From a virus: a stretch of DNA of 36,769 bases. This document shows positions 16,046 to 23,518 of this stretch, in pieces. Under the pieces are notes generated by a model. That model had not been told where the DNA came from, ran no database searches, and saw nothing but the letters and a program-made list of their open reading frames with translations. The stretch's first letter is position 1. Each line of letters opens with the position of its first letter. The DNA is taken from the IMG/VR virus record IMGVR_UViG_3300035661_000176, positions 1 to 36,769 of that record; one strand, given 5' to 3'. The translations under genes were made by a program, and so were the position numbers.

Positions 16046-17905
16046 ATGGCTTCCAGTAGCACCACCTACAGCTACTTCCTGAAGTTCGCCGACAAGGCGC
16101 TCGTCTGGGCGAACGTCACGAAGCTGATCGAGTTCGGCCTCGACGTCCAGACCGTCAGCGTCCCGCAGGCCCCGACGATCTCTGCCCCGTCAGGCACGAT
16201 CACCGACACCTCTGCCCCCGCCATCGTCTGGGTGCACGTCGACGTGCTCAACGCGACAGTGACGACGAAGGCGCTCACGTCCAACGTCGCCACGATCACC
16301 ACATCAGCAGCACACGGGTTCCTCGTCGGCAACGACGTGACGGTGAACCTCACCACCCCCGATGCTGTGTTCGACGGGACCTACAAGATCACCGCGGTCA
16401 CCTCGACGACGTTCTCCTACGCCAGGACCAACGCCAACGTCGGATCAGTCGGCGCGCCCGGCACGGCGTCGATCGGCGACGGCGCGCCGCAGATCGGCTA
16501 CCAGGTCTACGTCTACTCCGCGGCCCAGTACGGCGCGGGTGGTTTCGTCGCCGGCACGTCCGCGGCCACCTGGTCCTCGAGCGGCGCCGGGCTCACGTCC
16601 GTCATCCCGACCGGGCTGGTCAACGGCACCACCTACCGCGCGTATGTTCGCACCGCGAAGGCGGCCGGCACCGGCTCGGCGTGGAGTGCCTTCGCGTTCT
16701 CCACCTTCACCCCGTCCATCGCCCTGCCAATCGTGACGCTCGCAGCGTCGTTCGACTCGGCGAACAACCGGGTGCAGCTGACCTACGCCGGGTCAGGGAA
16801 CCTGCTCACCGCGGACGAGGCGAACGCGGAGACGACCGTCGGCACGTGGACAGCGCTCACGAACGCAGCTGCCCCGACGCGAACGACTGCACAGGCAGCA
16901 GCGGGTGTCGCGTCGGTGCTGATGTCGTCGACCGCCGCTGGCACGATGGACGTCGTCACCTCAACGGGTCTCAACGCGAATCCGGTCATCGTCGGGGTCG
17001 CGTACTCCGCGATCGCTTCCTTCCGGGCTGCTGTCTCCGTTCGCACCGTCGGCATCAAGATCCGTTGGTACGACGCAGCCGGTGCATTCCTGTCCGACTC
17101 GACGATCTCCACCGCTGGGACCGCAGAGTCGACCTCGGCGTGGGTGACCCGATCGACCACGGCCACCGCCCCAGCATCGGCCGCCTTCGGCGCGGTCGTC
17201 GCCGAGGTCCAGGCCACAGCCGCGGGAGCCGAGCAGCACTACGTCGACCTCATCGCCCTGCACCCCGGATCGACCCCGGCCTACTCACCCGGTGGCCTGA
17301 CCTTCACCGCAGCCATCACCCGCACCCCGGCCGGCGGCAGTACCACCGACGTGCGCCCACCACTCACTCTCGACGCCGCGCAGCGCGCCACCCTCTACGA
17401 CTACGAGGCCATCCGCGGCGTCCTGACCACCTACAGCGCCACCCTGGTCGCCTCCGGCACTGCTGGGACGCTCACGAGCGCCGCCGCGACAGCGACAGCG
17501 ACCGCCACGAACGACGGCACCTGGTGGCTCAAGGCGGTCAGCACTCCCGCGCTCAACAAGGGCGCAGTCCGGGTCCTACAGAACCCCGCCGAGGCGACGG
17601 CCGAGAACCTCGGCGTGTTCCGACTCGATGGCCGCACGGACACTGTCGTCGTCTCCGGGCAGATGTTCGGCGACGACATCGACTTCGCGATCGCCACGTC
17701 GACGGCGGCCGACTTCGAGGCGGTCAAGGCCCTCGTCACCGCGCAGAGCACGCTGCTGCTGCAGGAGCCGTTCATCGACTCCACTGGCGTCGGCCTGCAG
17801 CGGTGGATCCGCATCATCGACCGGTCATGGACGAAGGAGGGCGTGCCGACCGCACCACGGCGCATCTTCACCGTCCGGGCCGTCGAGACCGGCAAGGGCT
17901 ACTGA
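16046..17905 (+). CDS. minor tail protein with Fn3/Ig-like repeats and a Dit-like C-terminal part
   Basis: This 619-residue protein is multi-domain. Residues about 40-210 show Fn3/Ig-like features (VPQAPTISAPSGTITDTSAP, then GYQVYVYSAAQYG). A jelly-roll-like section follows at about 245-410, with YYVDL-type beta strands (HYVDLIALHPG). The last 110 residues (VVVSGQMFGDDIDFAIATST, then STLLLQEPFIDSTGVG) resemble the distal-tail or belt module of actinophage tail tips. It probably builds part of the baseplate. The stop overlaps the next start (TGATG). Confidence 0.75.
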   Translation: MASSSTTYSYFLKFADKALVWANVTKLIEFGLDVQTVSVPQAPTISAPSGTITDTSAPAIVWVHVDVLNATVTTKALTSNVATITTSAAHGFLVGNDVTVNLTTPDAVFDGTYKITAVTSTTFSYARTNANVGSVGAPGTASIGDGAPQIGYQVYVYSAAQYGAGGFVAGTSAATWSSSGAGLTSVIPTGLVNGTTYRAYVRTAKAAGTGSAWSAFAFSTFTPSIALPIVTLAASFDSANNRVQLTYAGSGNLLTADEANAETTVGTWTALTNAAAPTRTTAQAAAGVASVLMSSTAAGTMDVVTSTGLNANPVIVGVAYSAIASFRAAVSVRTVGIKIRWYDAAGAFLSDSTISTAGTAESTSAWVTRSTTATAPASAAFGAVVAEVQATAAGAEQHYVDLIALHPGSTPAYSPGGLTFTAAITRTPAGGSTTDVRPPLTLDAAQRATLYDYEAIRGVLTTYSATLVASGTAGTLTSAAATATATATNDGTWWLKAVSTPALNKGAVRVLQNPAEATAENLGVFRLDGRTDTVVVSGQMFGDDIDFAIATSTAADFEAVKALVTAQSTLLLQEPFIDSTGVGLQRWIRIIDRSWTKEGVPTAPRRIFTVRAVETGKGY

Positions 17906-19029
17906 TGTCTTACCCGGTGTCTGCCGCGTTCCTCGCTGCCGTGCGTCAGTCACACCGGGTGGCGACGCGGCTCGACGTCTGCCTCGTCGACTCCACGGTG
18001 CTCGCGACCGTGCTCGCCAGCGACGGCGACGTCACCATCAACGCGACTCGCGCTGTACGCCGCGACTGCTCGTTCGAGATCCCTGACACCGACGGGACCC
18101 TGACCCCGGTTGCCCAGGGCAGCCTGCTGTCGTCGCTGTCGGGCAACGAGCTGCGCCCCTACAGGGGCGTCACGTTCGCTGACGGCACCAGCGAGCTCGT
18201 CCCGCTCGGGGTGTTCCCGATCCGGGAGGTCACACCCCGGTCAGCGGCGGGTGGCCCGACGCTGACCGTCGGTGGCCTCGACCGGTCGAGCACCATCACC
18301 CGAAACCGGTGGATCGCGCCGTACTCGATCACCGCCGGGACGGCGCTCGAGGTCGCCCTGGATGCCATCATCACCGACCGCGCGCCGCTGTTCTCGACGA
18401 ACTTCCCCGCCACCGGATTCACCGTGCCGGCGACGACGTTCGGGATGGACACGGAGAACGACCCGTGGGCCGACGCCCAGTCCCTCGCCACGGCTGCGGG
18501 CCTCGACCTGTTCTTCGACGCGCTCGGCGTCGCGCAGCTGCAGCAGCCCCTCGACCCGACCACCGCGTCACCGGTCATCAGCTACGCCGACGACTCCATC
18601 GCCGTCATCGACTCCGCCACGAAGGCGTGGGATGCGACGAAGGGCTACAACGGGTGCATCGCGATCGGCGAGTCATCGACCAGCCCACCGGTGACTGCGG
18701 TCGTGTGGGACGACGACCCGTCATCGCCGACCTACTACCTCGGGCAGTACGGCGCTTACCCGGAGTTCCTCGTGTCACCGTTCATCACGACGGCTGACCA
18801 GGCCCTCACGGCGGCCACTGCGCAGCGCGCCCGGCGTCGCGGAGTCGCGCAGAACGTCGCCTGGACACAGCTGGTGAATCCGGCCCTCGACGCCGGCGAT
18901 GCCGTCGCATTCACCAACGACCAGCTGAAGGTCTCAGGCCTCACCGTCGTCATCGACTCCCTGACGATCCCGTGGCGCGCGGATGCGACAGCGTCAGCGA
19001 CAACGAGGAGCAGGCAGGTGGCAGCATGA
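17905..19029 (+). CDS. minor tail protein, DUF5047-like, probable tail hub
   Basis: This 374-residue protein begins SAAFLAAVRQSHRVATRLDV and has the block RAVRRDCSFEIPDTDGTLTP. These features are characteristic of the DUF5047 group of actinophage minor tail proteins. It is beta-rich in the first 150 residues and mixed later. By analogy with tail-associated hub proteins it should sit at the tail tip. The ATG at 17905 shares one base with the upstream stop; earlier in-frame codons belong to a shadow reading of the previous gene. Confidence 0.78.
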   Translation: MSYPVSAAFLAAVRQSHRVATRLDVCLVDSTVLATVLASDGDVTINATRAVRRDCSFEIPDTDGTLTPVAQGSLLSSLSGNELRPYRGVTFADGTSELVPLGVFPIREVTPRSAAGGPTLTVGGLDRSSTITRNRWIAPYSITAGTALEVALDAIITDRAPLFSTNFPATGFTVPATTFGMDTENDPWADAQSLATAAGLDLFFDALGVAQLQQPLDPTTASPVISYADDSIAVIDSATKAWDATKGYNGCIAIGESSTSPPVTAVVWDDDPSSPTYYLGQYGAYPEFLVSPFITTADQALTAATAQRARRRGVAQNVAWTQLVNPALDAGDAVAFTNDQLKVSGLTVVIDSLTIPWRADATASATTRSRQVAA

Positions 19030-19568
19030 CCGCGACCGAGCAGCTGGCCGGACTGATCGCGCCGCCGTCGATCGCAGTCCCCATCCGCTACGCCGTCGTC
19101 ATCTCCGTGACCCCGACTACGGCGAAGGCCGTCGTGCGCCCATCGAACGCGACCGCGACCGATGGCAGCCAGGACATCACTGCCGCCTACCTCATGGCCG
19201 GCGCCCCAGCCGTCGGCGCACTCGTGCGGATCGAGGTGTACAAGGGCGACGTCATCATCATCGGGTCGCCCTCTGTCGACTCCGAGCCGGGGACGCCGTT
19301 CGCCACCTCTGGCGGAGTGGTGTCGGTGACCGCCACTGCCTCGACGTCGGGCGCAGCGTCGGTGACGTTCCCCACTGGCCGATTCACGGTGGCTCCGATT
19401 CTCACCCTCACTGCAACGGGCACGACGATCTGGGTCCCGTTCGTCTCCGCCCTGACCTCGACCGGCTGCACGGTCACCATCCGCCACATCGACAACACGG
19501 CCCTGACTGCCACGATCTCCGTGCAGTGGGCCGCTCTGCAGATGACCTCGTCTACAGCAGCCGGATGA
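19026..19568 (+). CDS. tail-tip protein, OB-like spike base plus lectin-like C-terminus
   Basis: This is a 180-residue protein. Residues 1 to about 90 look like a small OB-fold baseplate protein (RYAVVISVTPTTAKAVVRPS, then GALVRIEVYKGDVIIIGSPS). Residues about 105-175 have the layout of H-type lectins: SVTFPTGRFTVAPILTLTAT, then TGCTVTIRHIDNTALTATIS with a final Trp strand. If right, this would be a receptor-binding component. The evidence is a fold-pattern impression only. ATG 19026 overlaps the upstream stop. Confidence 0.65.
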   Translation: MTATEQLAGLIAPPSIAVPIRYAVVISVTPTTAKAVVRPSNATATDGSQDITAAYLMAGAPAVGALVRIEVYKGDVIIIGSPSVDSEPGTPFATSGGVVSVTATASTSGAASVTFPTGRFTVAPILTLTATGTTIWVPFVSALTSTGCTVTIRHIDNTALTATISVQWAALQMTSSTAAG

Positions 19569-19578
19569 TGGGAACTCC

Positions 19579-19947
19579 ATGAGCGAGGTCGACGACACCC
19601 CCGCCTACGAGATCACGACGCCCTCGGCGTCGGCGTCCCGTGTCCGGCTCGAGGTAGCCCTGGCCCGCATGGAGGGGAAACTCGACGTCGCGATCTCCAC
19701 CCACTCGACTCGCCTCGACGAGCACTCCCGCCAGATCGGCGAGCTCGGTGCGACCGCGAACCGCTACGGGGAGCGCATCGGGACGGTCGAGCAGGCCCTC
19801 GCCGCCAACTCCGCACGCGAGGCGTCCGAGATGGCCTCCCGTGCGACGGGGCTGACACGGACGCAGCTCGTCGGCCTCTGGCTCGCCCTGTCGGTGTCCG
19901 TCGTCGGCACCATGGCCAAGATCGTCGTCGACCTCATCCACACCTGA
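19579..19947 (+). CDS. coiled-coil plus C-terminal TM protein, lysis-associated
   Basis: This 122-residue protein has a long heptad-rich helix (about residues 25-85: VALARMEGKLDVAISTHSTR and onward). One C-terminal membrane helix follows at about 97-118 (GLWLALSVSVVGTMAKIVV). The architecture matches XhlA-type holin-associated proteins and similar actinophage proteins encoded beside holins. It lies just upstream of the holin and endolysin genes. A role in lysis is inferred; a tail or membrane anchor is the alternative. Confidence 0.65.
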   Translation: MSEVDDTPAYEITTPSASASRVRLEVALARMEGKLDVAISTHSTRLDEHSRQIGELGATANRYGERIGTVEQALAANSAREASEMASRATGLTRTQLVGLWLALSVSVVGTMAKIVVDLIHT

Positions 19948-20056
19948 CGTACACCTCGTGCTCAGCGCCTGCGTCGCCGCAGGTCAGAGCGACGTACAGC
20001 CCGACCCCTCGGCCCTCACCTCCGGTGGGGGTCTTCCTCATGTGGAAGGACCCGCC
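19948..20056. other. gap between the lysis-associated gene and the holin
   Basis: This 109-base gap holds one copy of the attP-type motif CGCAGGTCAGAGCG (19978-19991) and the hairpin at 20013-20031. No further reading frame is convincing. Confidence 0.6.
20013..20031 (+). promoter_or_regulatory. hairpin before the holin gene
   Basis: An 8-bp stem (20013-20020 with 20024-20031, one G-T pair) with a TCC loop is followed by the pyrimidine stretch TCTTCCTC. A competing outer stem is GACCCC 20003-20008 with GGGGTC 20028-20033. The alternative folds and short T-rich tail suggest a weak terminator or attenuator that limits holin and endolysin expression. Confidence 0.5.
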
Positions 20057-20311
20057 ATGACCACGCTCGCCGCACTCTGGGAGAAGATCCCGACCCCGCT
20101 CCGCACGATCATCAACGTCGCCCTCGGTGCTGCCCTGGCGGCCGCTGTCGGCTACCTCACCCAGGTCGTCTCGGGTGACAAGTTCGACGTGAACGTCTTC
20201 CTGGCTGTGGTCGCGACCGCTGTCGGCACGGCCGTCGTGCGCGCGCTCAACCCCGCCGACACGGGCTACGGCCTCGGGTCGGCGCCCAGCACGGACGGGC
20301 TCGCCCCGTGA
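20057..20311 (+). CDS. holin
   Basis: This 84-residue protein has two membrane helices, about residues 17-38 (RTIINVALGAALAAAVGYLT) and 46-64 (NVFLAVVATAVGTAVVRAL). A short loop separates them and a polar C-terminus follows. Holins form membrane lesions that time lysis. It sits directly upstream of, and overlaps (GTGA) with, the endolysin gene, which makes the call good although holins share little sequence. Confidence 0.8.
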   Translation: MTTLAALWEKIPTPLRTIINVALGAALAAAVGYLTQVVSGDKFDVNVFLAVVATAVGTAVVRALNPADTGYGLGSAPSTDGLAP

Positions 20312-21213
20312 CCGTCTACGGCCCCGACGTCTCCCACTACCAGGGCACCATCGACTGGAACGCCGTCGCCCACTCCGAGGGCTTCGCGATCATCAAGGCG
20401 TCGCAGGGCATGTCCACCGACGCGACGTTCACCCGCAACCGCGCCGGGTCGCTCGCGCTCCCGGTCCGTGGCGCGTACCACTTCGGCCAGTTCGCCGGTG
20501 ACCCCGTCGCCCAGGGCAACTACTTTGCCGGCGTCGTGGGCAAGGTCCACAACGGGGACATGCTCTGGCTCGACGCCGAGGACCCCGCCGCCGTGCGGAT
20601 GAGCCACGCTCACAACGTCTCGTGGATCGGGTCGTTCCTCACCACGGTCTGCATCGACACCGGCCTGCCCAAGTCCCGCGTCGGGATCTACACCGGCGCC
20701 TGGTGGTGGAACCCCAACACAGGCGGATCGGCCAAGTTCGCCGACCGCCCGCTGTGGGTGTCCGGCTACACGACGAAGGCCCCGATCCCCACCGGCTACA
20801 CCTCGGCGCTACTCTGGCAGTACACCAACAAGGCGACGGTACCGGGGATCTCCGGGCGCTGCGACCGCTCGGTGTACTCCGGCTCGCTCGCGCAGCTGCG
20901 CGCCCGCGCTGGCAACCCGCTGCCACTGCCCCCGGGCGGTTCCGGCGCCGGCGTCCCCGTCCCGCCGAACGCACTCGTCGTCCCGCCGTACCCGAAGGCG
21001 TCGTGGCCCGCGTTCACCCTCGGCCACACCGGCCCCCACGTCCGCGCGCTACAGGCGGGCCTCGGCCAGCCGCAGACCCCCGCCGGGATCACCGCCGCCG
21101 ACATCGGGCGCATCAAGGCGTGGCAGTGGCGACACATGGCGCAGGGCTTCGTCCCGACCGGTCGCGTCAACCCGCGGATGTACACCTACGTCGCCCGGCC
21201 CGTGAAGCCGTAG
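20308..21213 (+). CDS. endolysin, GH25 lysozyme with C-terminal binding domain
   Basis: This 301-residue muramidase cuts the glycan strands of peptidoglycan. The GH25 domain spans residues 1 to about 190. The opening GPDVSHYQGTIDW carries Asp7, and Asp89 and Glu91 (LWLDAED) match the catalytic DxE motif. A Pro/Gly-rich linker (about 205-230) leads to a C-terminal region (240-301) that looks like a peptidoglycan-binding fold (FTLGHTGPHVRALQAGLGQP). No signal peptide is seen, so export would depend on the holin. Confidence 0.92.
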   Translation: MTVYGPDVSHYQGTIDWNAVAHSEGFAIIKASQGMSTDATFTRNRAGSLALPVRGAYHFGQFAGDPVAQGNYFAGVVGKVHNGDMLWLDAEDPAAVRMSHAHNVSWIGSFLTTVCIDTGLPKSRVGIYTGAWWWNPNTGGSAKFADRPLWVSGYTTKAPIPTGYTSALLWQYTNKATVPGISGRCDRSVYSGSLAQLRARAGNPLPLPPGGSGAGVPVPPNALVVPPYPKASWPAFTLGHTGPHVRALQAGLGQPQTPAGITAADIGRIKAWQWRHMAQGFVPTGRVNPRMYTYVARPVKP

Positions 21214-21225
21214 CGCTTCCTGATC

Positions 21226-21257
21226 GCCGCCTGGACCTGCCGAGGGGTCCAGGCGGC
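21226..21257 (+). terminator. 12-bp hairpin terminator after the endolysin
   Basis: A perfect 12-bp GC-rich stem (21226-21237 with 21246-21257) with an 8-base loop starts 13 bases after the endolysin stop. There is no clear T-run, so it probably works with the stronger hairpin downstream. Confidence 0.75.
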
Positions 21258-21296
21258 TCGACCCGTCCGGCCGCGCCGCCACGCCGCCGGACACAA

Positions 21297-21343
21297 GCGC
21301 GCCCCGTCCCACCGCCCATCGGGCCGTGGTTGACGGGGCGCGC
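21297..21343. terminator. strong bidirectional terminator
   Basis: A perfect 12-bp outer stem (21297-21308 with 21332-21343) encloses a further imperfect stem (CCAC and GCCC pairing with GGGC and GTGG). On the plus strand it is followed by TTTCGTCGTT, and on the minus strand by TTGTGT. It lies between the rightward late operon and the leftward secreted-protein gene and should stop both. Confidence 0.85.
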
Positions 21344-21354
21344 TTTCGTCGTTG

Positions 21355-21669
21355 TCAGGCCGGGCGCGCCACGATCAGCGTGCGCCCGTGGTGCTCGAGC
21401 ACGACCCATGAGCGCGGCAGCCACATGCCCGGGGTAAGGCGGCACGTCTGGCCGGGCTTCGTCTTCGGCTGGCCGGTGTGCAGGTGTCGCCAGGTCGTCG
21501 TGACGCACAGCGGGACCACGATCACGGGGCGAGCCTGAGGCGTGCTCGGCGAGGGAGAGTCGCCAGTGGCAGCCGACGCCGGGGCGACGGCGAGGACCGC
21601 GAGTGCGAGGGTGGTGGCGAGGGTGGCGGCGAGGGTGGTGGCGGTGCGAGCGCGTTGCCTAGGCAACAT
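21355..21669 (-). CDS. small secreted protein, candidate lysogenic conversion gene
   Basis: This 104-residue protein is one of only two leftward genes. The N-terminus MLPRQRART is basic and is followed by a hydrophobic Ala/Leu/Thr segment and APASA, a good signal-peptidase site after residue 33. The mature part is about 71 residues, starts Ser/Pro-rich and contains two cysteines and the segment RHLHTGQPKTKPG. ATG 21669 is preferred over the upstream GTG 21696 because it gives a classical signal peptide. The gene lies between the late terminator and attP, so in a lysogen it is at the prophage edge, a usual place for host-modifying genes. The function is unknown. Confidence 0.65.
   Translation of the reverse strand: MLPRQRARTATTLAATLATTLALAVLAVAPASAATGDSPSPSTPQARPVIVVPLCVTTTWRHLHTGQPKTKPGQTCRLTPGMWLPRSWVVLEHHGRTLIVARPA
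21607..21642 (-). repeat. three tandem 12-bp repeats in the signal peptide
   Basis: Three adjacent 12-base units (21607-21618, 21619-21630, 21631-21642; the middle one differs at one base) encode the TTLA/ATLA repeats of the hydrophobic signal segment. Loss or gain of a unit would change signal length by 4 residues without a frameshift. Confidence 0.8.
21654..21667. repeat. 14-bp perfect palindrome GTTGCCTAGGCAAC
   Basis: The palindrome overlaps codons 2-5 of the secreted-protein gene. Its half-site CTAGGCAAC recurs in the two tandem repeats of the integrase leader (21839-21864), and CTAGGCAACATC is shared exactly with the second of these. A protein-binding site shared across attP is plausible. 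Confidence 0.6.
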
Positions 21670-21770
21670 CTGACGAGCATCTCGGGCGTGTCGCACGGTG
21701 GGTCACGGACCTCTCTAGAAGCCTGACCTGCGAAGATTCCTACGTCACCGCAGGTCAGGAAAACCGTTCA

Positions 21771-21795
21771 GCGGGTTCAAGTCCCGCCTTCCGCA
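21771..21795 (+). other. attP core, copy of a tRNA 3' end (probably tRNA-Leu)
   Basis: The sequence has a T-arm (GCGGG, loop TTCAAGT, CCCGC), then a 7-base acceptor strand CTTCCGC and discriminator A. This is the 3' part of a tRNA without the rest of the gene. The TTCAAGT loop and discriminator A are most like tRNA-Leu. A tRNA 3' end next to a tyrosine integrase is the standard attP signature: recombination with the host tRNA restores the gene. It points toward the integrase gene. Confidence 0.75.
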
Positions 21796-21838
21796 CTGAT
21801 ATCATCGCAGGTCAGAGCGTGTGTGATACCAGCACTGT

Positions 21839-21864
21839 AGCGCTAGGCAACAGCGCTAGGCAAC
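21839..21864 (+). repeat. two tandem 13-bp repeats in the integrase leader
   Basis: AGCGCTAGGCAAC occurs twice without a gap (21839-21851, 21852-21864), 36 bases before the integrase start. Direct repeats near attP are typical excisionase sites. The MerR-like protein encoded at 23983 is the candidate ligand. Confidence 0.8.
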
Positions 21865-21899
21865 ATCCCACGCAGGTCCAGCGATAGTCGAGGACAGTC

Positions 21900-23072
21900 A
21901 TGCCACACATCCAGCAGCGCCCAAGCGGGTCTTACCGGGTATCACTGAGGGTCAACGGACAGCAGAAGAGCGCCACGTTCGCGTCCATGAGGGATGCCGA
22001 AGCCTTCTCCCGGCTCGTCGACCGTCTCGGTGCCGCCGAGGCCCTCATGCTCCTCGACGCACAGCAGGGCATCGGCGCGTCCATCCCCACCGTCACCGAG
22101 CTCTGCGCCCGACACCTGGCCGGACTCGACGGCATCACCGACGGAACCCGCCTCGACTACGAACGCATGGTCGCGCGCCGCATCGAGACCCAGCCCATCG
22201 GCGCGCTCCCCGTCACCGTCGTCACCGTCGAACTCGTCCGCACCTGGCTCGCCTACCTCGAGCACGAGGGCCTGTCGACGAAGACCCGCCGCAACCACCA
22301 CGCGCTGCTCTCCGCCGCCTTCCAGACCGCGATCCGCGAGCAGCTACTCGGACGGAACCCGGCCAAGGGCATCACGCTCAAGAAGTCCGAGGCTGACGCC
22401 GGCCGCGTCTTCCTGACTGCGGGCGAGTTCGCGGTGCTCCTGGCCGCGATCGACTCACACTTCGTCCCCTTCGTCGCGTGGCTCGCCGGGACAGGGATGC
22501 GCTGGGGCGAGGTGACCGCGCTGCTGGTCGGTGACGTCGACCTCGACGCCCCCACTCCGGTGGCCTACGTGCGCCGCGCGTGGAAGCGCACCGGCAAAGG
22601 TGGGCATGACGCGGCGCCGCGCGCGCCGAAGACGCGCGCTGGGCTCCGTACCGTGCCGTTAGCGCCGGAGGTTGTCGCTGTTGTCCGGCATCTCGTCGAC
22701 GAGCGACCGGCCGACGCCTACGTCTTCACTGCGAAGGGTGGCGGCCCGGTCCGCAACGACCACTTTCACGCCCGAGTCTGGAAGCCCGCACTCGACCGGC
22801 TCAACGCCCGCGTCGACGAGAACGGCAACCCGAAGACCCCGGCCCTGACGAAGCGGCCGAACGTCCACTCCCTGCGCCACACCTTCGCATCCGCACAGAT
22901 CGCCGCCGGGGTGAACCTTCTCGACCTCAAGGTCCACCTTGGGCATGAGTCCATCACCACCACGGTCGACACCTACGGCCACCTGCAGACCGGAGCGCTC
23001 GCGACGGGAGCCGCGGCGTCGTCGCTGTTCCTGCGCCAGGCGCTGCCCGAGGTGCTCGAGATCGAGGGCTAG
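21900..23072 (+). CDS. int: tyrosine integrase
   Basis: This 390-residue site-specific recombinase has an N-terminal arm-binding region (about 1-60), a core-binding helical domain (about 65-160) and a catalytic domain (about 170-370). Catalytic residues are visible: Arg201 (TGMRWGE), Lys244 (APKTRAG), His323 and Arg326 (HSLRHTFA), His349 (HLGHE) and Tyr359 (DTYGHL). It should integrate the phage into the tRNA gene whose 3' end is copied at attP, 105 bases upstream. Its stop overlaps that of the convergent repressor gene by the CTAG bases. Antisense repressor transcription could reduce its expression in lysogens. Confidence 0.95.
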   Translation: MPHIQQRPSGSYRVSLRVNGQQKSATFASMRDAEAFSRLVDRLGAAEALMLLDAQQGIGASIPTVTELCARHLAGLDGITDGTRLDYERMVARRIETQPIGALPVTVVTVELVRTWLAYLEHEGLSTKTRRNHHALLSAAFQTAIREQLLGRNPAKGITLKKSEADAGRVFLTAGEFAVLLAAIDSHFVPFVAWLAGTGMRWGEVTALLVGDVDLDAPTPVAYVRRAWKRTGKGGHDAAPRAPKTRAGLRTVPLAPEVVAVVRHLVDERPADAYVFTAKGGGPVRNDHFHARVWKPALDRLNARVDENGNPKTPALTKRPNVHSLRHTFASAQIAAGVNLLDLKVHLGHESITTTVDTYGHLQTGALATGAAASSLFLRQALPEVLEIEG

Positions 23073-23518
23073 GTCTGCTCAGGCTCTCGCGGCTGGAGAG
23101 CGGCGACGACCCTCGCTAGCGACTCGTTCATCGTCTTCTGCATCTCAAGAACCGCAGTGAGTACGTCTTCCCTCTGACCCGGCATCCATCCCTCTCCCCG
23201 ATCGCGCTCTGCGATGGGTGGAGCCTTTCGGGAGGGTCCGACAACGGCCCTTGTCAAGGCGACACGCCGTGTCTCGCTATCCGGTGAGACGAGGTCGAAC
23301 TCCACGTCGAGTGGCCACCCGAAGGCATCGCCGAGCTTAGTGAGGGTGCTCTCGTCGACCCGCTCGATGCTGCCGTTCATGAATCGCTTCATGGTTCCGT
23401 CGGACGGCCCGCCGTTCGCCTGAAAGTCATCCCACGTCCAGCGATCTGTGCGCCGCCTGCGCTTCACGCTGTCTACCACGGCCTGGCGCAGTTCTGGGGT
23501 CACGTCCATGCGCTCCAT
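23069..23518 (-). CDS. immunity repressor (probable), HTH DNA-binding
   Basis: This is a 149-residue leftward protein. Residues about 8-72 form a helix-turn-helix region (VTPELRQAVVDSVKRRRRTD, then SDGTMKRFMNGSIERVDEST and LTKLGDAFGWP). The rest is charged and may mediate oligomerisation, ending in a helix (VLTAVLEMQKTMNESLARVV). It is divergent from the Cro-like gene and convergent with the integrase, the usual place for a repressor. ATG 23518 gives the folded start, and an ATG 3 codons later is also possible. TATCTT lies 9 bases before the ATG, so the mRNA may be leaderless. No protease-like autocleavage domain is seen. Confidence 0.75.
   Translation of the reverse strand: MERMDVTPELRQAVVDSVKRRRRTDRWTWDDFQANGGPSDGTMKRFMNGSIERVDESTLTKLGDAFGWPLDVEFDLVSPDSETRRVALTRAVVGPSRKAPPIAERDRGEGWMPGQREDVLTAVLEMQKTMNESLARVVAALQPREPEQT

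Larger units (their letters stand above)
21722..21881. repeat. arm-type repeats flanking attP
   Basis: Four related sites surround the attP core. CCTGACCTGCG at 21722-21732 and its exact inverse at 21749-21759 lie left of the core, 16 bases apart. CGCAGGTCAGA at 21806-21816 and CGCAGGTCCAG at 21871-21881 lie right of it in direct orientation. The arrangement is what integrase arm-binding sites look like. Operators are an alternative. Confidence 0.65.

Noticed and set aside
21607-21642. CRISPR-like array
   Set aside because: The units are 12 bases and contiguous without spacers, and they are explained by the signal-peptide coding repeats.
21771-21795. A functional tRNA gene
   Set aside because: Only the T-arm and acceptor 3' strand are present. 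There is no anticodon or D-arm upstream, so it is an attachment core.
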